Assembly (NCBI RefSeq): GCF_014695975.1
Contig: NZ_JACJPI010000058.1
Coordinates: 496,001-560,000, forward strand
Reading direction: 5' to 3'
DNA from: Leptolyngbya sp. FACHB-321
Lineage (GTDB): Bacteria > Cyanobacteriota > Cyanobacteriia > Leptolyngbyales > Leptolyngbyaceae
Length of the DNA: 64,000 bases
Part shown: positions 45,588 through 55,791 of the stretch, one piece after another
Numbering within the stretch: position 1 is the first letter of the stretch
Layout of the letters: each line of letters opens with the position of its first letter
The notes under the pieces: generated by a model
The model's input: the letters and a program-made list of their open reading frames with translations, nothing else
What the model was told of the DNA's origin: nothing
The model's database searches: none
Translations under genes and position numbers: made by a program

Positions 45588-46049
45588 CCCAGCGTTCTCC
45601 TGCAGGAAAAGAGATAAGCGCTTCAACACCCGTCTTTCAATGTAGGACAGTTGGAACGGTGAATAAGATGACGCTTCCAGCAATGCCCTCAATTTAACGT
45701 GTTGCCACCTTTTCTTCATGCTGCCTGCTGCTGCGATCATTCTTAATCGTATCAAGGGTTGCGCCAGCATACGGGCAAAAGTGCAGATAGGCTTAAAAAC
45801 TTTAACTCAATCACACACCGTGCGACATTGCTTAAATGCCTGTCCAGACAGTTCCTCTATGAAAGCAGAGATCCAGTAAAAGTGCGGAGCGATTTCAGCG
45901 TTTTCTGCGAGAGTTTTTTTATGGTGATTGTCAACACTAACAAGAGCAAAGGAAGCAGCGAGCAGTTTTGGTTAGCTGTAAAACCGTTTAGAAATTGCTT
46001 CATACAACAATTAATTAGAAGAAGTTCACATACAGAGAGAGTAGAACGG

Positions 46050-48245
46050 ATGCTAAACGCACTGATGATGGTCTCAAATGCCTTCATCTCGTTAAGTTAT
46101 TTCATCATTGCTTCCTTACTACTGCTGCCCTTCTTGAAGGGAAAGCAAAAGACATCACTGGTATTAGTCACGATTCTGGTGTTTTTTAGTTGCGCTTTGG
46201 GGCATGGTGGACACGTCTTGCTCATGCTAGAGCAGGGGCATCAAACTCGTACCTCGCTCTTGCTGCCACTTCAAGTAGGAATTGATCTAAGCACCGCCAT
46301 GCTTGCGGGAATCTATATTGCATTACGGCACTCTTATGCCTTCTTAATTGATGGACCTTTGCTGTTGACGCAGACTCAAGACCAATTAACAGAAACGCTA
46401 GACGTACTAGCGCATATGAATGACAATTTAGAGTCAATGGTTCAAACCCGCACAACGGCACTGTCTAAGGCGAATGAGCAATTAGAATACGAGATTGCGA
46501 AACGCAAGCAAGCAGAGACGGCTTCGCAGCAGCTTTTAGAGCAGTCCGAACAACAAGCGCAACTCCTGCGTACCGTGATCGACTCAACCCCTGACTGGAT
46601 CTTTGCTAAAGACCACAACTTTCGCTACATCTTTGTTAACCAGGGGTATGCGTCTGCACTCAATCAAACACCAGAGATGATGCTGGGTAAGGATGACCTG
46701 GAGTTGGGTTTTCCTGAAGAACTAGTTTTAGGGAATCTTGAGCAAGGCAGAGAAGGTTTTCGGGCGGATGACCAGCGTGTCTTAGCCGGTCAAATCATTC
46801 ATAATCCCCATGATCCAGCGACTGATGCTAATGGTTTCTTACATATTTTTGATACTCAAAAATTTCCCTTATTTGATGCCAAAGGTCAGATTTTTGCAGT
46901 TCTGGGTTTCGCTCGCGATATCACCAGGCACAAGCAGGCAGAAAAGGCACTTCAGGAAAGTGAGGGTCGACTACAGGCAATTTTAGATAACTCGCCTGCC
47001 GTGATTTACTTGAAAGACACTGAAGGGCGCTTCCTCTCAGCCAATCGGCAATTCCAAACCATCTTTCGCTTGAGCCAGACTGAAATTGTTGGGAAGAGCA
47101 ACTACGATATTTTTCCGCCTGCTTTAGCCGCCGCCTTTCATGCGAATGACCAAAGTGTCCTGCAAGCAGGCGCCGCGATTCAGTGGGAAGAAGAGGCTCT
47201 ACAGGAAGATGGCTTGCACACTTACCTATCACTAAAATTTCCCCTGTTTGATGCCGACGGGAATGCCTATGCAGTTTGCGGTATGTCTACTGATATTACA
47301 GAGCGCAAGCAAACAGAGGTGGCGTTGCAACAATCGGAAGCGCAACTGCGAGAAAAAGCACGGCAACTTGAACAAACCTTGCTGGAATTGCGGCGGACTC
47401 AAACGCAACTCGTACAGACTGAAAAGATGTCTAGCTTAGGGCAACTTGTTGCTGGCGTAGCCCACGAGATTAATAATCCGGTCAACTTTATTTATGGCAA
47501 TCTGATTCCTGCGGGTGACTATATTCAGGACTTACTTCAACTGTTGGCACTTTATCAGCAGCATTACCCAAAGCCGCTGCCAATGATCGAAGCTGAGATT
47601 GCGGCGATCGACCTTAACTTTATTGTTGCTGACCTGCCCAAACTGCTGTCATCAATGAAAATAGGTGCAGAGCGTATTCGCCAAATTGTGCTGACTTTAC
47701 GCAACTTCTCACGCTTAGATGAGGCTGAACGTAAGACAGTGAACCTTCATGAAGGGATTGATAGCACCCTGCTCCTGCTGCAACATCGGTTTAAAGCCAA
47801 ACCAGACCAGATAAAAATTACAGTGCTTAAAGACTATGCTGACCTGCCTTTAGTTGAATGCTATGCTGGACAGCTCAATCAGGTATTGATGAATCTGCTG
47901 ACCAATGCGATTGATGCATTGGAAGAAAAATACGCTGAAGAGCCGACTCAAATCGCTCTCCCAACCATTCATATTCAAACGGAACTGTTGAATTCAGAGT
48001 GGGTTCGCATTCAAATAGCAGACAATGGTGCAGGTATCCCAGAAGCTATTCAACCACGTTTATTTGACCCGTTCTTTACAACAAAAGCGATCGGTCAAGG
48101 TACAGGGTTAGGGCTATCAATTAGCTATCAGATCGTGACTGAAACGCATGGAGGTAAGCTGCAATATCAGTCTACACCGCAGCAAGGAACAACCTTTATG
48201 ATTGATCTGCCTCTTAGACATTTGCACAAAAGTCATGAAAAGTAA
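46050..48245 (+). CDS. Sensor histidine kinase with ethylene-receptor-like three-helix domain, PAS-PAS
   Basis: About 731 residues from ATG 46050; the frame opens at 45759 and another ATG lies at 45921, so the start is uncertain. Three membrane helices lie near residues 5-100, followed by a coiled coil, PAS about 170-295, PAS about 300-420, HisKA with His472 in GVAHEINNPVNF, and an HATPase with DNGAGIPEAIQ and GTGLGLSISYQI. In the first two helices the spacing Asn10-x6-Tyr17 and Cys48-x3-His52 follows the Asp25/Tyr32 and Cys65/His69 pattern of plant ETR1, with Asn replacing Asp and similar surrounding residues (SNAFISLSYF). It is therefore a divergent ethylene-binding-like sensor, or a related redox/metal membrane sensor. 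No response regulator is adjacent. Confidence 0.88.
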   Translation: MLNALMMVSNAFISLSYFIIASLLLLPFLKGKQKTSLVLVTILVFFSCALGHGGHVLLMLEQGHQTRTSLLLPLQVGIDLSTAMLAGIYIALRHSYAFLIDGPLLLTQTQDQLTETLDVLAHMNDNLESMVQTRTTALSKANEQLEYEIAKRKQAETASQQLLEQSEQQAQLLRTVIDSTPDWIFAKDHNFRYIFVNQGYASALNQTPEMMLGKDDLELGFPEELVLGNLEQGREGFRADDQRVLAGQIIHNPHDPATDANGFLHIFDTQKFPLFDAKGQIFAVLGFARDITRHKQAEKALQESEGRLQAILDNSPAVIYLKDTEGRFLSANRQFQTIFRLSQTEIVGKSNYDIFPPALAAAFHANDQSVLQAGAAIQWEEEALQEDGLHTYLSLKFPLFDADGNAYAVCGMSTDITERKQTEVALQQSEAQLREKARQLEQTLLELRRTQTQLVQTEKMSSLGQLVAGVAHEINNPVNFIYGNLIPAGDYIQDLLQLLALYQQHYPKPLPMIEAEIAAIDLNFIVADLPKLLSSMKIGAERIRQIVLTLRNFSRLDEAERKTVNLHEGIDSTLLLLQHRFKAKPDQIKITVLKDYADLPLVECYAGQLNQVLMNLLTNAIDALEEKYAEEPTQIALPTIHIQTELLNSEWVRIQIADNGAGIPEAIQPRLFDPFFTTKAIGQGTGLGLSISYQIVTETHGGKLQYQSTPQQGTTFMIDLPLRHLHKSHEK

Positions 48246-48471
48246 GTGCTGGTCACAGCGCGATCGCCAGATGGCGCGTTGAGTGCTGTTGTTACTTAGT
48301 TACACCTGCCCCGCGAATGCTATCTGTCTCCTGTTTAACCCTCGATCGCTTGAAGAGTATGACTTGGACCTTGCGGTAAGTACATCTATAGTCAGAACTA
48401 ACTGTTTGAATTAGCGACTCAGGGGCACTCTAAGCTAGGCAACTTAAACACTTTCGTGGATCAAGTCTTAT

Positions 48472-51318
48472 ATGCTGTCACAACAAGACGCTACACTACC
48501 TCTTACTCAGGAAGCGTTACTCCACCGTATTGCCAATCGCATTCGCCAATCCTTAGAGCTTGAGACGATCTTAAGTACGACAGCAGCAGAAGTTCGCGCT
48601 TACTTGGGCACCGATCGAGTCAAAATTTATCAATTCCGACCAGATGAGCACGGGGTTGTTGTAGCAGAGTCACTGCAAGGCGATCGCTTGCCATCGCTTT
48701 TAGGGCTGCACTTTCCCGCAGACGATATTCCACGTTACGCCCGTGAACTGTTTATACGCGCGCGGCAGCGTTCGATCGTGGATCTTGGTAGCCATGAGAT
48801 TGGTATTAGTCCACTCAACTGTCCCGAAACCGGAGAAGCGATCACCACGGCTGATATTCGGTACCGTCCCGTTGATCCGTGCCATCGCGAGTACCTGACA
48901 GCGATGGGAGTCAAATCCTCTGTCGTGGTGCCGATCGTGCTTGAAGGCGAAGCTGCTGGATCGTACAACCTGCCTTCACTCCAGTCTTCCAAGCAACTTT
49001 GGGGGCTTTTAGTCTCACATCACGCTAATCCTCGTGTTGTCACAGAAGCAGAGCTGCAATTTATTCAGGCAGTAGTAGACCAGGTAGCGGTTGCCATTGC
49101 TCAATCGGTTTTGCTGGAGCAGGTGCGTGCTCAGGCACGCCAAGAAGCCAATATGAATCAAGTTACGGCACAGCTACAAATGTCTCCGACGGTCAATTGG
49201 CAGGATGCACTTGAAGCAGCTTCGGACACCCTTAGTGCAGGTGGTCGGTTGTATCTCTTTGGAGATAGTTGTTCACCAAAAGAAATTTACACTAATGGGG
49301 AGCAGCCCGCTCTCATTGATCCCGCCCAGAACCGTTCAATTGAAGAGAACTTGCTATGGCAGCAATATCTACACTCTGCCTTGGAGCAGCCTTCGGATGA
49401 AACAGGGCATAAACCCTGGTCGGTTGAGTGGATGCGAGCCGTCTACGAACTGGCAGACCCTGCTCATAACTTCAAGCCGATCGCGTCATCTTGGGCAGTG
49501 AATGATCTTTATAAAGAGCCTTTATGCCGCACCCTTGCTCCCTTCTTTGATGGCACAAGCATTCGCAGCGCTCTCATTATTCCTCTTAAGCACGGTGCCC
49601 AAATCATTGGCTGCTTAACCTTCTTCCGTAGCGAAATACAGACAGAAACTCAGTGGGCTGGGTACCACGATCCAGATACACGTCAGTTGATGCCGCGTCA
49701 ATCCTTTGAAGGCTGGCGGCAACTTAAGAAAGGACAGGCACAGCACTGGACAGAAGAAGAGATCAAGTATGCTCAGGCTCTCGGAGAACGCTTTGCGGCA
49801 ACAATCAAACAGTATCGGCTGTATCAGCAGGTGCAAGCGCTCAACACCAACTTAGAACGACAAGTAGAAGAGCGAACAGAAGCACTCAAACAGCAATCTG
49901 GGCAACTTCAGCAGTCCAATACCGAGCTAGAACGGGTAGTGGAACGGCAAATGACACTGTCTCGAATCGTTGCCAAAATTCGTGAATCCCTAGACATCGA
50001 CACAATCTTTCAAACTGCCACGCAGGAACTAAATACTGTCCTCAAGGCAGAGCGCGTTGCCGTTTATCGCTTTAATGCCGATTGGGGAGGAGAGTTTGTC
50101 AGCAATTACGAAGCCGTTGCACCTGAATGGCAAAGCAATGGACAGCTTGGGGTAAATACCGTTTGGAACGATACACACCTACAAGACACTCAAGGCGGTC
50201 GATACCGCACAGGTGCTAACTCAGTTGTACATGACATTTACCAGCAGGGTTACGCTCAGTGTCATCTTGACCTCCTTGAACAGTTCCAAGTGAGGGCATT
50301 TATGGCTATTCCCATCTTTGCCGGTCAAACGCTGTGGGGCTTACTGGGTGTTTACCAACACTCTGCGACTCGTCAATGGAGAACGTCTGAAATTAAGTTT
50401 GTCAGCCACATTGCAGAACAATTGGGAGTTGCCCTGCAACATGCAGAGTTGCTAGCTCAGACACGACATCAGGCTGACCAATTGGCACAGACCTTGAATG
50501 ATTTGAAGCAAACACAAGTGCAGTTATTCCATAGTGAGAAGATGTCTAGCCTGGGACAATTAGTTGCTGGAATTGCCCATGAGGTGAATAATCCCATCAA
50601 CTTTATTGGTGGCAATCTAACTCACATCCATGAGTATACTCACACTTTATTGAAGCTGCTCCAGGCTTACCAGCAACAGATACCAACCCCATCACCAGAT
50701 TTGCTTCAGCTTTTGGAAGACAGCGATTTAGCTTATATTGAAGAAGATTTTCCTAAGCTCTGCGCCTCAATGCGGATGGGAACTGAGCGCATTCGAGAGA
50801 TTGTTCAATCGTTGCGGAATTTTTCACGGGTAGATGAAGCGGAGGTAAAAGCGGTAGACCTGCATGAGGGTCTAGAAAGTACGCTCTTGATCTTGCAGCA
50901 TCGCTTGAAATTAGTTTCGGGTACACCGATCGAGATTGAAAAGCACTACGAAACCTTACCTCCAGTTCATTGTCATGCAGGGCAACTCAATCAGGTGTTT
51001 ATGAATTTGATTGGTAATGCGATCGATGAATTAGAGACCACTGAAAAAGACCACCCAGTTTCCAGAGTAGTGACTGTTTCAACCCGTTGTGCTGAGGCTG
51101 GCTGGGTAGAGGTCTCGATTAAGGATAATGGTCGCGGCATAGCAGAAGATATTCAAGCCAAGCTGTTTGATCCTTTCTTTACCACCAAGCCGATGGGAAA
51201 AGGCACCGGGTTGGGCTTATTCATTAGCTACCAAATCATTGAAAAGCATGGGGGACAGTTAATCTGTCAGTCCCAACCAGAGCAGGGGACCGAGTTTATC
51301 ATTAAATTGCCTTGTTAA
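48472..51318 (+). CDS. GAF-GAF-GAF histidine kinase with two candidate bilin-binding GAFs
   Basis: 948 residues, soluble. GAF1 (about 15-215) is phytochrome-like without an N-terminal PAS: PADDIP at 82-87 and RPVDPCHREYL with Cys137-His138. GAF2 (about 235-455) contains a long insert and no canonical Cys. A coiled coil leads to GAF3 (about 495-665) with VWNDTHLQDTQGGRYR (Trp565, Asp567) and QCHLDLLEQFQVRAF (Cys597-His598). The 32-residue Trp-Cys spacing equals that of the red/green cyanobacteriochrome AnPixJ GAF2. HisKA has His703 in GIAHEVNNPINF; the HATPase ends with GTGLGLFISYQI. Light sensing, probably red/green plus red or far-red, is a strong inference. It lies 226 bp after another kinase on the same strand. 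Confidence 0.93.
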   Translation: MLSQQDATLPLTQEALLHRIANRIRQSLELETILSTTAAEVRAYLGTDRVKIYQFRPDEHGVVVAESLQGDRLPSLLGLHFPADDIPRYARELFIRARQRSIVDLGSHEIGISPLNCPETGEAITTADIRYRPVDPCHREYLTAMGVKSSVVVPIVLEGEAAGSYNLPSLQSSKQLWGLLVSHHANPRVVTEAELQFIQAVVDQVAVAIAQSVLLEQVRAQARQEANMNQVTAQLQMSPTVNWQDALEAASDTLSAGGRLYLFGDSCSPKEIYTNGEQPALIDPAQNRSIEENLLWQQYLHSALEQPSDETGHKPWSVEWMRAVYELADPAHNFKPIASSWAVNDLYKEPLCRTLAPFFDGTSIRSALIIPLKHGAQIIGCLTFFRSEIQTETQWAGYHDPDTRQLMPRQSFEGWRQLKKGQAQHWTEEEIKYAQALGERFAATIKQYRLYQQVQALNTNLERQVEERTEALKQQSGQLQQSNTELERVVERQMTLSRIVAKIRESLDIDTIFQTATQELNTVLKAERVAVYRFNADWGGEFVSNYEAVAPEWQSNGQLGVNTVWNDTHLQDTQGGRYRTGANSVVHDIYQQGYAQCHLDLLEQFQVRAFMAIPIFAGQTLWGLLGVYQHSATRQWRTSEIKFVSHIAEQLGVALQHAELLAQTRHQADQLAQTLNDLKQTQVQLFHSEKMSSLGQLVAGIAHEVNNPINFIGGNLTHIHEYTHTLLKLLQAYQQQIPTPSPDLLQLLEDSDLAYIEEDFPKLCASMRMGTERIREIVQSLRNFSRVDEAEVKAVDLHEGLESTLLILQHRLKLVSGTPIEIEKHYETLPPVHCHAGQLNQVFMNLIGNAIDELETTEKDHPVSRVVTVSTRCAEAGWVEVSIKDNGRGIAEDIQAKLFDPFFTTKPMGKGTGLGLFISYQIIEKHGGQLICQSQPEQGTEFIIKLPC

Positions 51319-51345
51319 GTGAAGAGCAACTAGGGGTTGAAGCTA

Positions 51346-53271
51346 CTAGAGATTGTCGATCGCCACAGGTTCCACCGTATCTGCCATCGTGAAACCAAAC
51401 ACCCTGGAATAAAAGTAAAACTCACCATCCAGCGTCCGTTTGATGTTTTCGGCTTTGCGAAAGCCGTGTTGCTCGCCTGCAAAAAGAACGTATGCCACGG
51501 GAAGTTTTTTGGCGCGGAGGGCATTGACCATCATTTCTGCCTGGTTGGGTGGCACAACTTTATCTTCGTCTCCCTGGAAAAAGATCACGGGACAGGAGAG
51601 GCGATCGGTGGCATAGAGGGGCGATCGCTCTCGGTACAGTGCTTCAGCTTCGGGGTAGGGACCAATCAACCCATCCAGATAACGGGCTTCAAATTTGTGG
51701 GTGTCTTTTGCTAACGCTGCGAGATCGCTCACGCCATAGAAGCTAGCGCCCGCCTTAAAGACCTTGCGAAAAGTCAGTGCTGCTAGCGTTGTATAACCAC
51801 CCGCGCTGCCACCGTCGATGACCAGGCGATCGCCATCGACTCTACCAGCGTCAGCGAGATACTTGGCACCATTAGCGCAGTCATCCACATCCACGATGCC
51901 CCACTGACCTTTCAAGCGCTCGCGATAGGCGCGTCCATAGCCTGTACTTCCGCCATAGTTGACATCCAGCACCGCAAACCCGCGACTCGTCCAGTATTGG
52001 ATCTTCAAGTTAAAAACGGTTGAGGTTGAACCAGTCGGACCACCGTGGCTTTTCACTAAGAGCGGCGGACGTTCATTGGTAGGCGCGGTGTAGTCTTGAT
52101 TGGTCGGCGGGTAGAAAAAACCGTAAGCAATTAAGCCGTTTTCGGTGGGAAAGGCGATCGGCTCTGGTACAGAGAGATAGCCTGGATCGATCGTTAAACT
52201 GCTGGAGCGACGAAGAATCTCAAGTTTCTGGGTTGCCAGATCCAGTTGGGCAATCACTCCTGGTTCTGTTGCCGAACCAGCATTAAACAGCACTCGACCC
52301 ACAGCCACATGAATACCGCCAATTTCGGTGTAGGGTGTGGTGATCGTCTCCAATTGCTTCGTCTGTGTATCCAAACTGGCAAGATACGAAATACCATCCT
52401 TGCTGTAAGTACAAATCAAACGGATTGCAGACTCAAAGGCATAGTTGGAGATGCCAAAGACCCAATGGGGCAAACCAAATTCGGCTTCCATCGGGCAAAG
52501 CGCCTCGGTTTCTGCCTGCCAACGGTATAGATTCCACCAGCCAGAGCGATCGCTGATAAAGTACAGCACCCCATCAGGCGACCACTTTGGTTCTAGCACC
52601 GACTCGTCCCTGCCACCCGCAATTTTTTGAGGTTCCTCTAGCGTCCCGTCGGCTGCGATGGCTGCTACCCACAGCTCAGTACTATCCCAGGGCATATTTG
52701 GGTGGTTCCAGTTAATCCACGCTAGTTGAGTACCATCGGGGCTAAGGCGTGGCGATGAGTAGAAGTCGCTGCCAGAAACGAGAATTTGTTGATCGGTGCT
52801 GCCATCTAGACTGAGGCTGACGATCGTATTCACTGCCTCGCCCTCGCCTGTATGGTCTTCTCGCACACAGATCAGTCGCTGCCGCTGGACATCAACCATA
52901 CCATCGGCATAGCGCCAGGCTGTTTCAGGCGTAATGGCGACAGGTTCAGCACCAATTTCCTGACGATACAAACGCTGATCGGCGAAGTTAGAAAAATAGA
53001 CAGTGCCTTGATTGACAAGATATGACCCGCCCCCATACTCATGCACCCGCGTCCGTACGTTTAGTGGGGCTGGTGTAATGTCTGCAATTTGACCATTCGA
53101 GCTGCGTTGCACCAGCACATTACGACCCGCTTCAGTTGGGCGCAACTCTGTCCAATACACATTTTCGCCATCCAGCCGGACGCTGCCCAACCCGATCGTG
53201 CCAGCCACAATCAAATCAGAAGAGATGGGAGATTTCCAGGAACCGTAAGAGTCAATGCGAGAAGAGGTCAT
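51346..53271 (-). CDS. S9 family prolyl/acylaminoacyl peptidase
   Basis: 641 residues from ATG 53271 ([10 protein letters not shown]). A beta-propeller (about 30-380, with repeated blades such as [12 protein letters not shown] and [12 protein letters not shown]) precedes an alpha/beta-hydrolase domain. The catalytic serine is in [14 protein letters not shown], the Asp in [15 protein letters not shown] and the His in [27 protein letters not shown] and [17 protein letters not shown] are S9C/dipeptidyl-peptidase signatures. It lacks a signal peptide, so is probably cytoplasmic. It may be co-transcribed with the N-formylglutamate amidohydrolase 107 bp upstream; a purine-rich tandem repeat lies between them. 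Confidence 0.93.
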   Translation of the reverse strand: MTSSRIDSYGSWKSPISSDLIVAGTIGLGSVRLDGENVYWTELRPTEAGRNVLVQRSSNGQIADITPAPLNVRTRVHEYGGGSYLVNQGTVYFSNFADQRLYRQEIGAEPVAITPETAWRYADGMVDVQRQRLICVREDHTGEGEAVNTIVSLSLDGSTDQQILVSGSDFYSSPRLSPDGTQLAWINWNHPNMPWDSTELWVAAIAADGTLEEPQKIAGGRDESVLEPKWSPDGVLYFISDRSGWWNLYRWQAETEALCPMEAEFGLPHWVFGISNYAFESAIRLICTYSKDGISYLASLDTQTKQLETITTPYTEIGGIHVAVGRVLFNAGSATEPGVIAQLDLATQKLEILRRSSSLTIDPGYLSVPEPIAFPTENGLIAYGFFYPPTNQDYTAPTNERPPLLVKSHGGPTGSTSTVFNLKIQYWTSRGFAVLDVNYGGSTGYGRAYRERLKGQWGIVDVDDCANGAKYLADAGRVDGDRLVIDGGSAGGYTTLAALTFRKVFKAGASFYGVSDLAALAKDTHKFEARYLDGLIGPYPEAEALYRERSPLYATDRLSCPVIFFQGDEDKVVPPNQAEMMVNALRAKKLPVAYVLFAGEQHGFRKAENIKRTLDGEFYFYSRVFGFTMADTVEPVAIDNL

Positions 53272-53338
53272 AAGGTGGGGAGTGAGGGGAGAAGAGGGGC
53301 AAGGGGAGCTTTGAGGCAAGGGGAGCAAGGGGAGTTTG
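53272..53338. repeat. G-rich tandem repeat
   Basis: Degenerate aaggggag/caagggga units between two minus-strand genes; another STRR-like tract. Confidence 0.6.
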
Positions 53339-53378
53339 AGTCAGCCTTTAGCCTTTCAACTCCTGAGCCAGCCAGCAA

Positions 53379-54188
53379 CTATTGTAACGAGGTCTTCTTA
53401 ATACTGAGATCTTGAACGATCGCAGCAAAGATCTTATTGATCGTTTCTTTAGCGGCATGAAACTTTGGCACATTCCAGGCGGGTGGCTGCGATCGCTCCA
53501 GTTCATCATCGTTGAGATAGACGTGATAGCGAAGCTCAATTTGGAGCGCTTCTACGTCTGCTATCTGACCATAGTGTCCCGTAATGTAGCCACCATTGAA
53601 CACTTTGTTTTGTACCGTCTGATAGCCTTTGCTCAGAAAATGTTTTTCTACAGTTGTGATTAAAACGTCTGAACAGGTTTTGCCATTGCGGTTGCCCAAA
53701 CAAACGGACTCTGTCAATGGCACTCCAAAACTATGCAGATCCAGCAGGTAAACGTGACCAAACGCCGCAATACTTTCCTGAAGGAGTTCAGTTAATTTTT
53801 GATGGTATGGAAGGTAGAAGGTGTCGATGCGTTCCTGTAGTTGTTCAGGGCTGGGAAGCGTAGCATAAATTGGTTTGTCGAAGGCAGTTTTCTCCGGCAT
53901 CACCGCTGTCCAAAAGTTGCCAAAGATGGGATCTTGCAGTGGGCGGTTGAGGTCAACGACGTAGCGGCTATGAGTAGCTTGCAGAACTGTAATGCCTAAG
54001 GCCGGGAGCGATCGGTATAGTTGATCAAGATGCCAGTCTGTGTGGGGTAGCGCTTGGAGGTGTTCCGGTAGAAACTGAGCCGCGATCGCGTCGGGAACGA
54101 TCATCCCGCTATGCGGCAGATTCGCGACGATCGGCACTGCTTGCCCCGATGGTAAATGTAAAAGATAGGGCTTCATATGCTTCAGCAT
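53379..54188 (-). CDS. N-formylglutamate amidohydrolase
   Basis: 269 residues, the FGase fold (hutG-like). Signatures: VANLPHSGMIVPD at the N-terminus, HTDWHLDQLYR, ATHSRYVVDLNRP, YLLDLHSFGVPL, and FNGGYITGHYGQ with ALQIELRYHVYLNDDE near the end, which hold the zinc ligands. The enzyme converts N-formylglutamate to glutamate plus formate in one histidine-degradation route, but there are no hut genes here and cyanobacteria often keep only this enzyme, so its substrate may differ. Start at ATG 54188 or the ATG at 54176. Confidence 0.9.
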   Translation of the reverse strand: MLKHMKPYLLHLPSGQAVPIVANLPHSGMIVPDAIAAQFLPEHLQALPHTDWHLDQLYRSLPALGITVLQATHSRYVVDLNRPLQDPIFGNFWTAVMPEKTAFDKPIYATLPSPEQLQERIDTFYLPYHQKLTELLQESIAAFGHVYLLDLHSFGVPLTESVCLGNRNGKTCSDVLITTVEKHFLSKGYQTVQNKVFNGGYITGHYGQIADVEALQIELRYHVYLNDDELERSQPPAWNVPKFHAAKETINKIFAAIVQDLSIKKTSLQ

Positions 54189-54441
54189 AAGACGGATTGA
54201 AAACCAATGCCCCTTTTACACGCTACCAAGCAAGATTCCCCTGCCTACGGTTTCCCTTTTGATAAGGGAGATCAAGCGGAAGAATCTGTAATCAGCATTT
54301 GCCTTGGTCTAACGGCTTTAGACCGCCCATGCTTGAATCCAATGCTTGAAAAGAGCGGCAGTCTGAGACGAATCTAGAAACTTGGCGAACCATAACTACG
54401 ATCGTTTTGGTATAAGGGCTATATCCGTAGCATCTACAAAT

Positions 54442-55218
54442 GTGTTGAACTCTAAACCTGTCTGCGATCGCTGGTTTGCCACGCACCAAGTTAATCCCGG
54501 TCTTTATTGCATTGGCGAACTGCATTATTGGGAGTGGAATCGTGCGAACCTGTGGCTTATCAAAGGGCAAAAGCAGGATTTGTTGATTGACACTGGGTTG
54601 GGCGTGGCGAGCTTGCGCCAACATCTTGCGTCCTTGCTGGATAAACCACTGCTGGCGATCGCCTCTCACGTCCATTTTGACCATGCAGGCGGGTTGCATG
54701 AATTTGACCACAGAGCCATTCACGTGGCTGAAGCAGAGGCTTTACGAGCGGGCGACAACCACATGGCATTATGTGATCCCAAGTTTGGCTGGGTGCTGGA
54801 TGAGCATTTTGAGCAGTTGCCCTACGCAGGGTTTACCGCGATGGAATATACGCTCCATAGTGCCGAGCCAACGCAGCTTTTGCAGGAAGGCGACGTGCTA
54901 GATTTGGGCGATCGTGCGTTTGAAGTGTTGCATCTACCAGGGCATTCACCGGGTTGCATTGCGCTGTACGATGCCAAAAATCAAGAACTCTTTTCTGGCG
55001 ATGTAATTTATGATGGCGACTTGCTCGACCAACTACCAGGAAGCGACATTCCTACTTACATCGACACCTATGAGCGCTTGCAGAAGCTACCGATCGAAAC
55101 AGTCTATCCTGGTCACTACGCTACGTTTGGGCGCGATCGCTATCAGCAAATTATGGCAGAGTATCTGGAGGCAAAGCGGCAACCGGGATGTCCGGGAGAG
55201 GTAAGGGTAACGGCGTGA
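54442..55218 (+). CDS. MBL-fold metallohydrolase
   Basis: About 259 residues from GTG 54442; a TTG at 54445 and an upstream TTG at 54382 are also in frame and none has a clear ribosome-binding site. The metallo-beta-lactamase core is complete: LIDTGLGVASL, SHVHFDHAGGLHEF (HxHxDH), LPGHSPGCIALY, ELFSGDVIYDGD and VYPGHYATF. The overall pattern is that of glyoxalase II-like hydrolases, but specific residues for glutathione are not evident, so the substrate is open. The GAF protein starts 48 bp after it and may be co-transcribed. Confidence 0.85.
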   Translation: MLNSKPVCDRWFATHQVNPGLYCIGELHYWEWNRANLWLIKGQKQDLLIDTGLGVASLRQHLASLLDKPLLAIASHVHFDHAGGLHEFDHRAIHVAEAEALRAGDNHMALCDPKFGWVLDEHFEQLPYAGFTAMEYTLHSAEPTQLLQEGDVLDLGDRAFEVLHLPGHSPGCIALYDAKNQELFSGDVIYDGDLLDQLPGSDIPTYIDTYERLQKLPIETVYPGHYATFGRDRYQQIMAEYLEAKRQPGCPGEVRVTA

Positions 55219-55265
55219 AGGGGTGAAGGAGTGAAGAGGGATGGGGGAGAAAGGGAGCAGGGGGA
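55217..55265. repeat. Purine-rich tandem repeat
   Basis: gtgaaggggtgaaggagtga followed by G-rich units, between the hydrolase and the GAF protein. Its end supplies the ggggg that acts as ribosome-binding site of the latter. Confidence 0.5.
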
Positions 55266-55266
55266 A

Positions 55267-55791
55267 ATGGAGCATTTGCCGGATAGCTTGAGACGGTTGT
55301 TTGAGGAAGCGTTGGAGCCGGATGAGCTGTTTACGGCATTGATGCCAGCGTTGGGAGAGGTGTTGCCGTGCGATCGCTCTTTTCTCTATTTACGAGAGCC
55401 AGTCAAACAACATGGAATCATTACGCACTGCTGGGCACGTGATGGTCGGGCGGCGGATTGGCTGGGTGCCGATTGGTTAGAAGGTGCGAATGCCCCGCCA
55501 GATCCACTCATGACGCTCGCGCTACGTACCCCTATTGCTGTGTTTGTAGAAGATATTGAGACGGCGGGTAGTGATGTGGTCGATCGCGCCTATGAGCGAG
55601 AAACCTTTCGGCATCGCGCGTTGATTCATGCACCGCTTTATTTTGACGAGGCGCTGATTGGCATTCTGGAGTGCTCTGTGTTCGATACGCCGAGGGTATG
55701 GAGTGAAGACGATCGACAGCTAATCGCGCATCTGCAAGCCAAACTCATGATTCCCGCACAGGCGTATCAAGCCACCCTATTTAATATGTAA
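55267..55791 (+). CDS. Single GAF-domain protein
   Basis: 174 residues from ATG 55267 (MEHLPDSLRRLF), preceded by a G-rich ribosome-binding site; the frame extends 12 codons upstream. Nearly the whole protein is a GAF domain: LGEVLPCDRSFLYL, PLMTLALRTPIAVFVEDIE, RALIHAPLYFDEALIGILECSVFD and WSEDDRQLIAHLQAKL. There is no Cys-His pair, so bilin binding is unlikely. It probably senses a small molecule or mediates dimerisation. Not linked to a kinase here. Confidence 0.82.
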   Translation: MEHLPDSLRRLFEEALEPDELFTALMPALGEVLPCDRSFLYLREPVKQHGIITHCWARDGRAADWLGADWLEGANAPPDPLMTLALRTPIAVFVEDIETAGSDVVDRAYERETFRHRALIHAPLYFDEALIGILECSVFDTPRVWSEDDRQLIAHLQAKLMIPAQAYQATLFNM

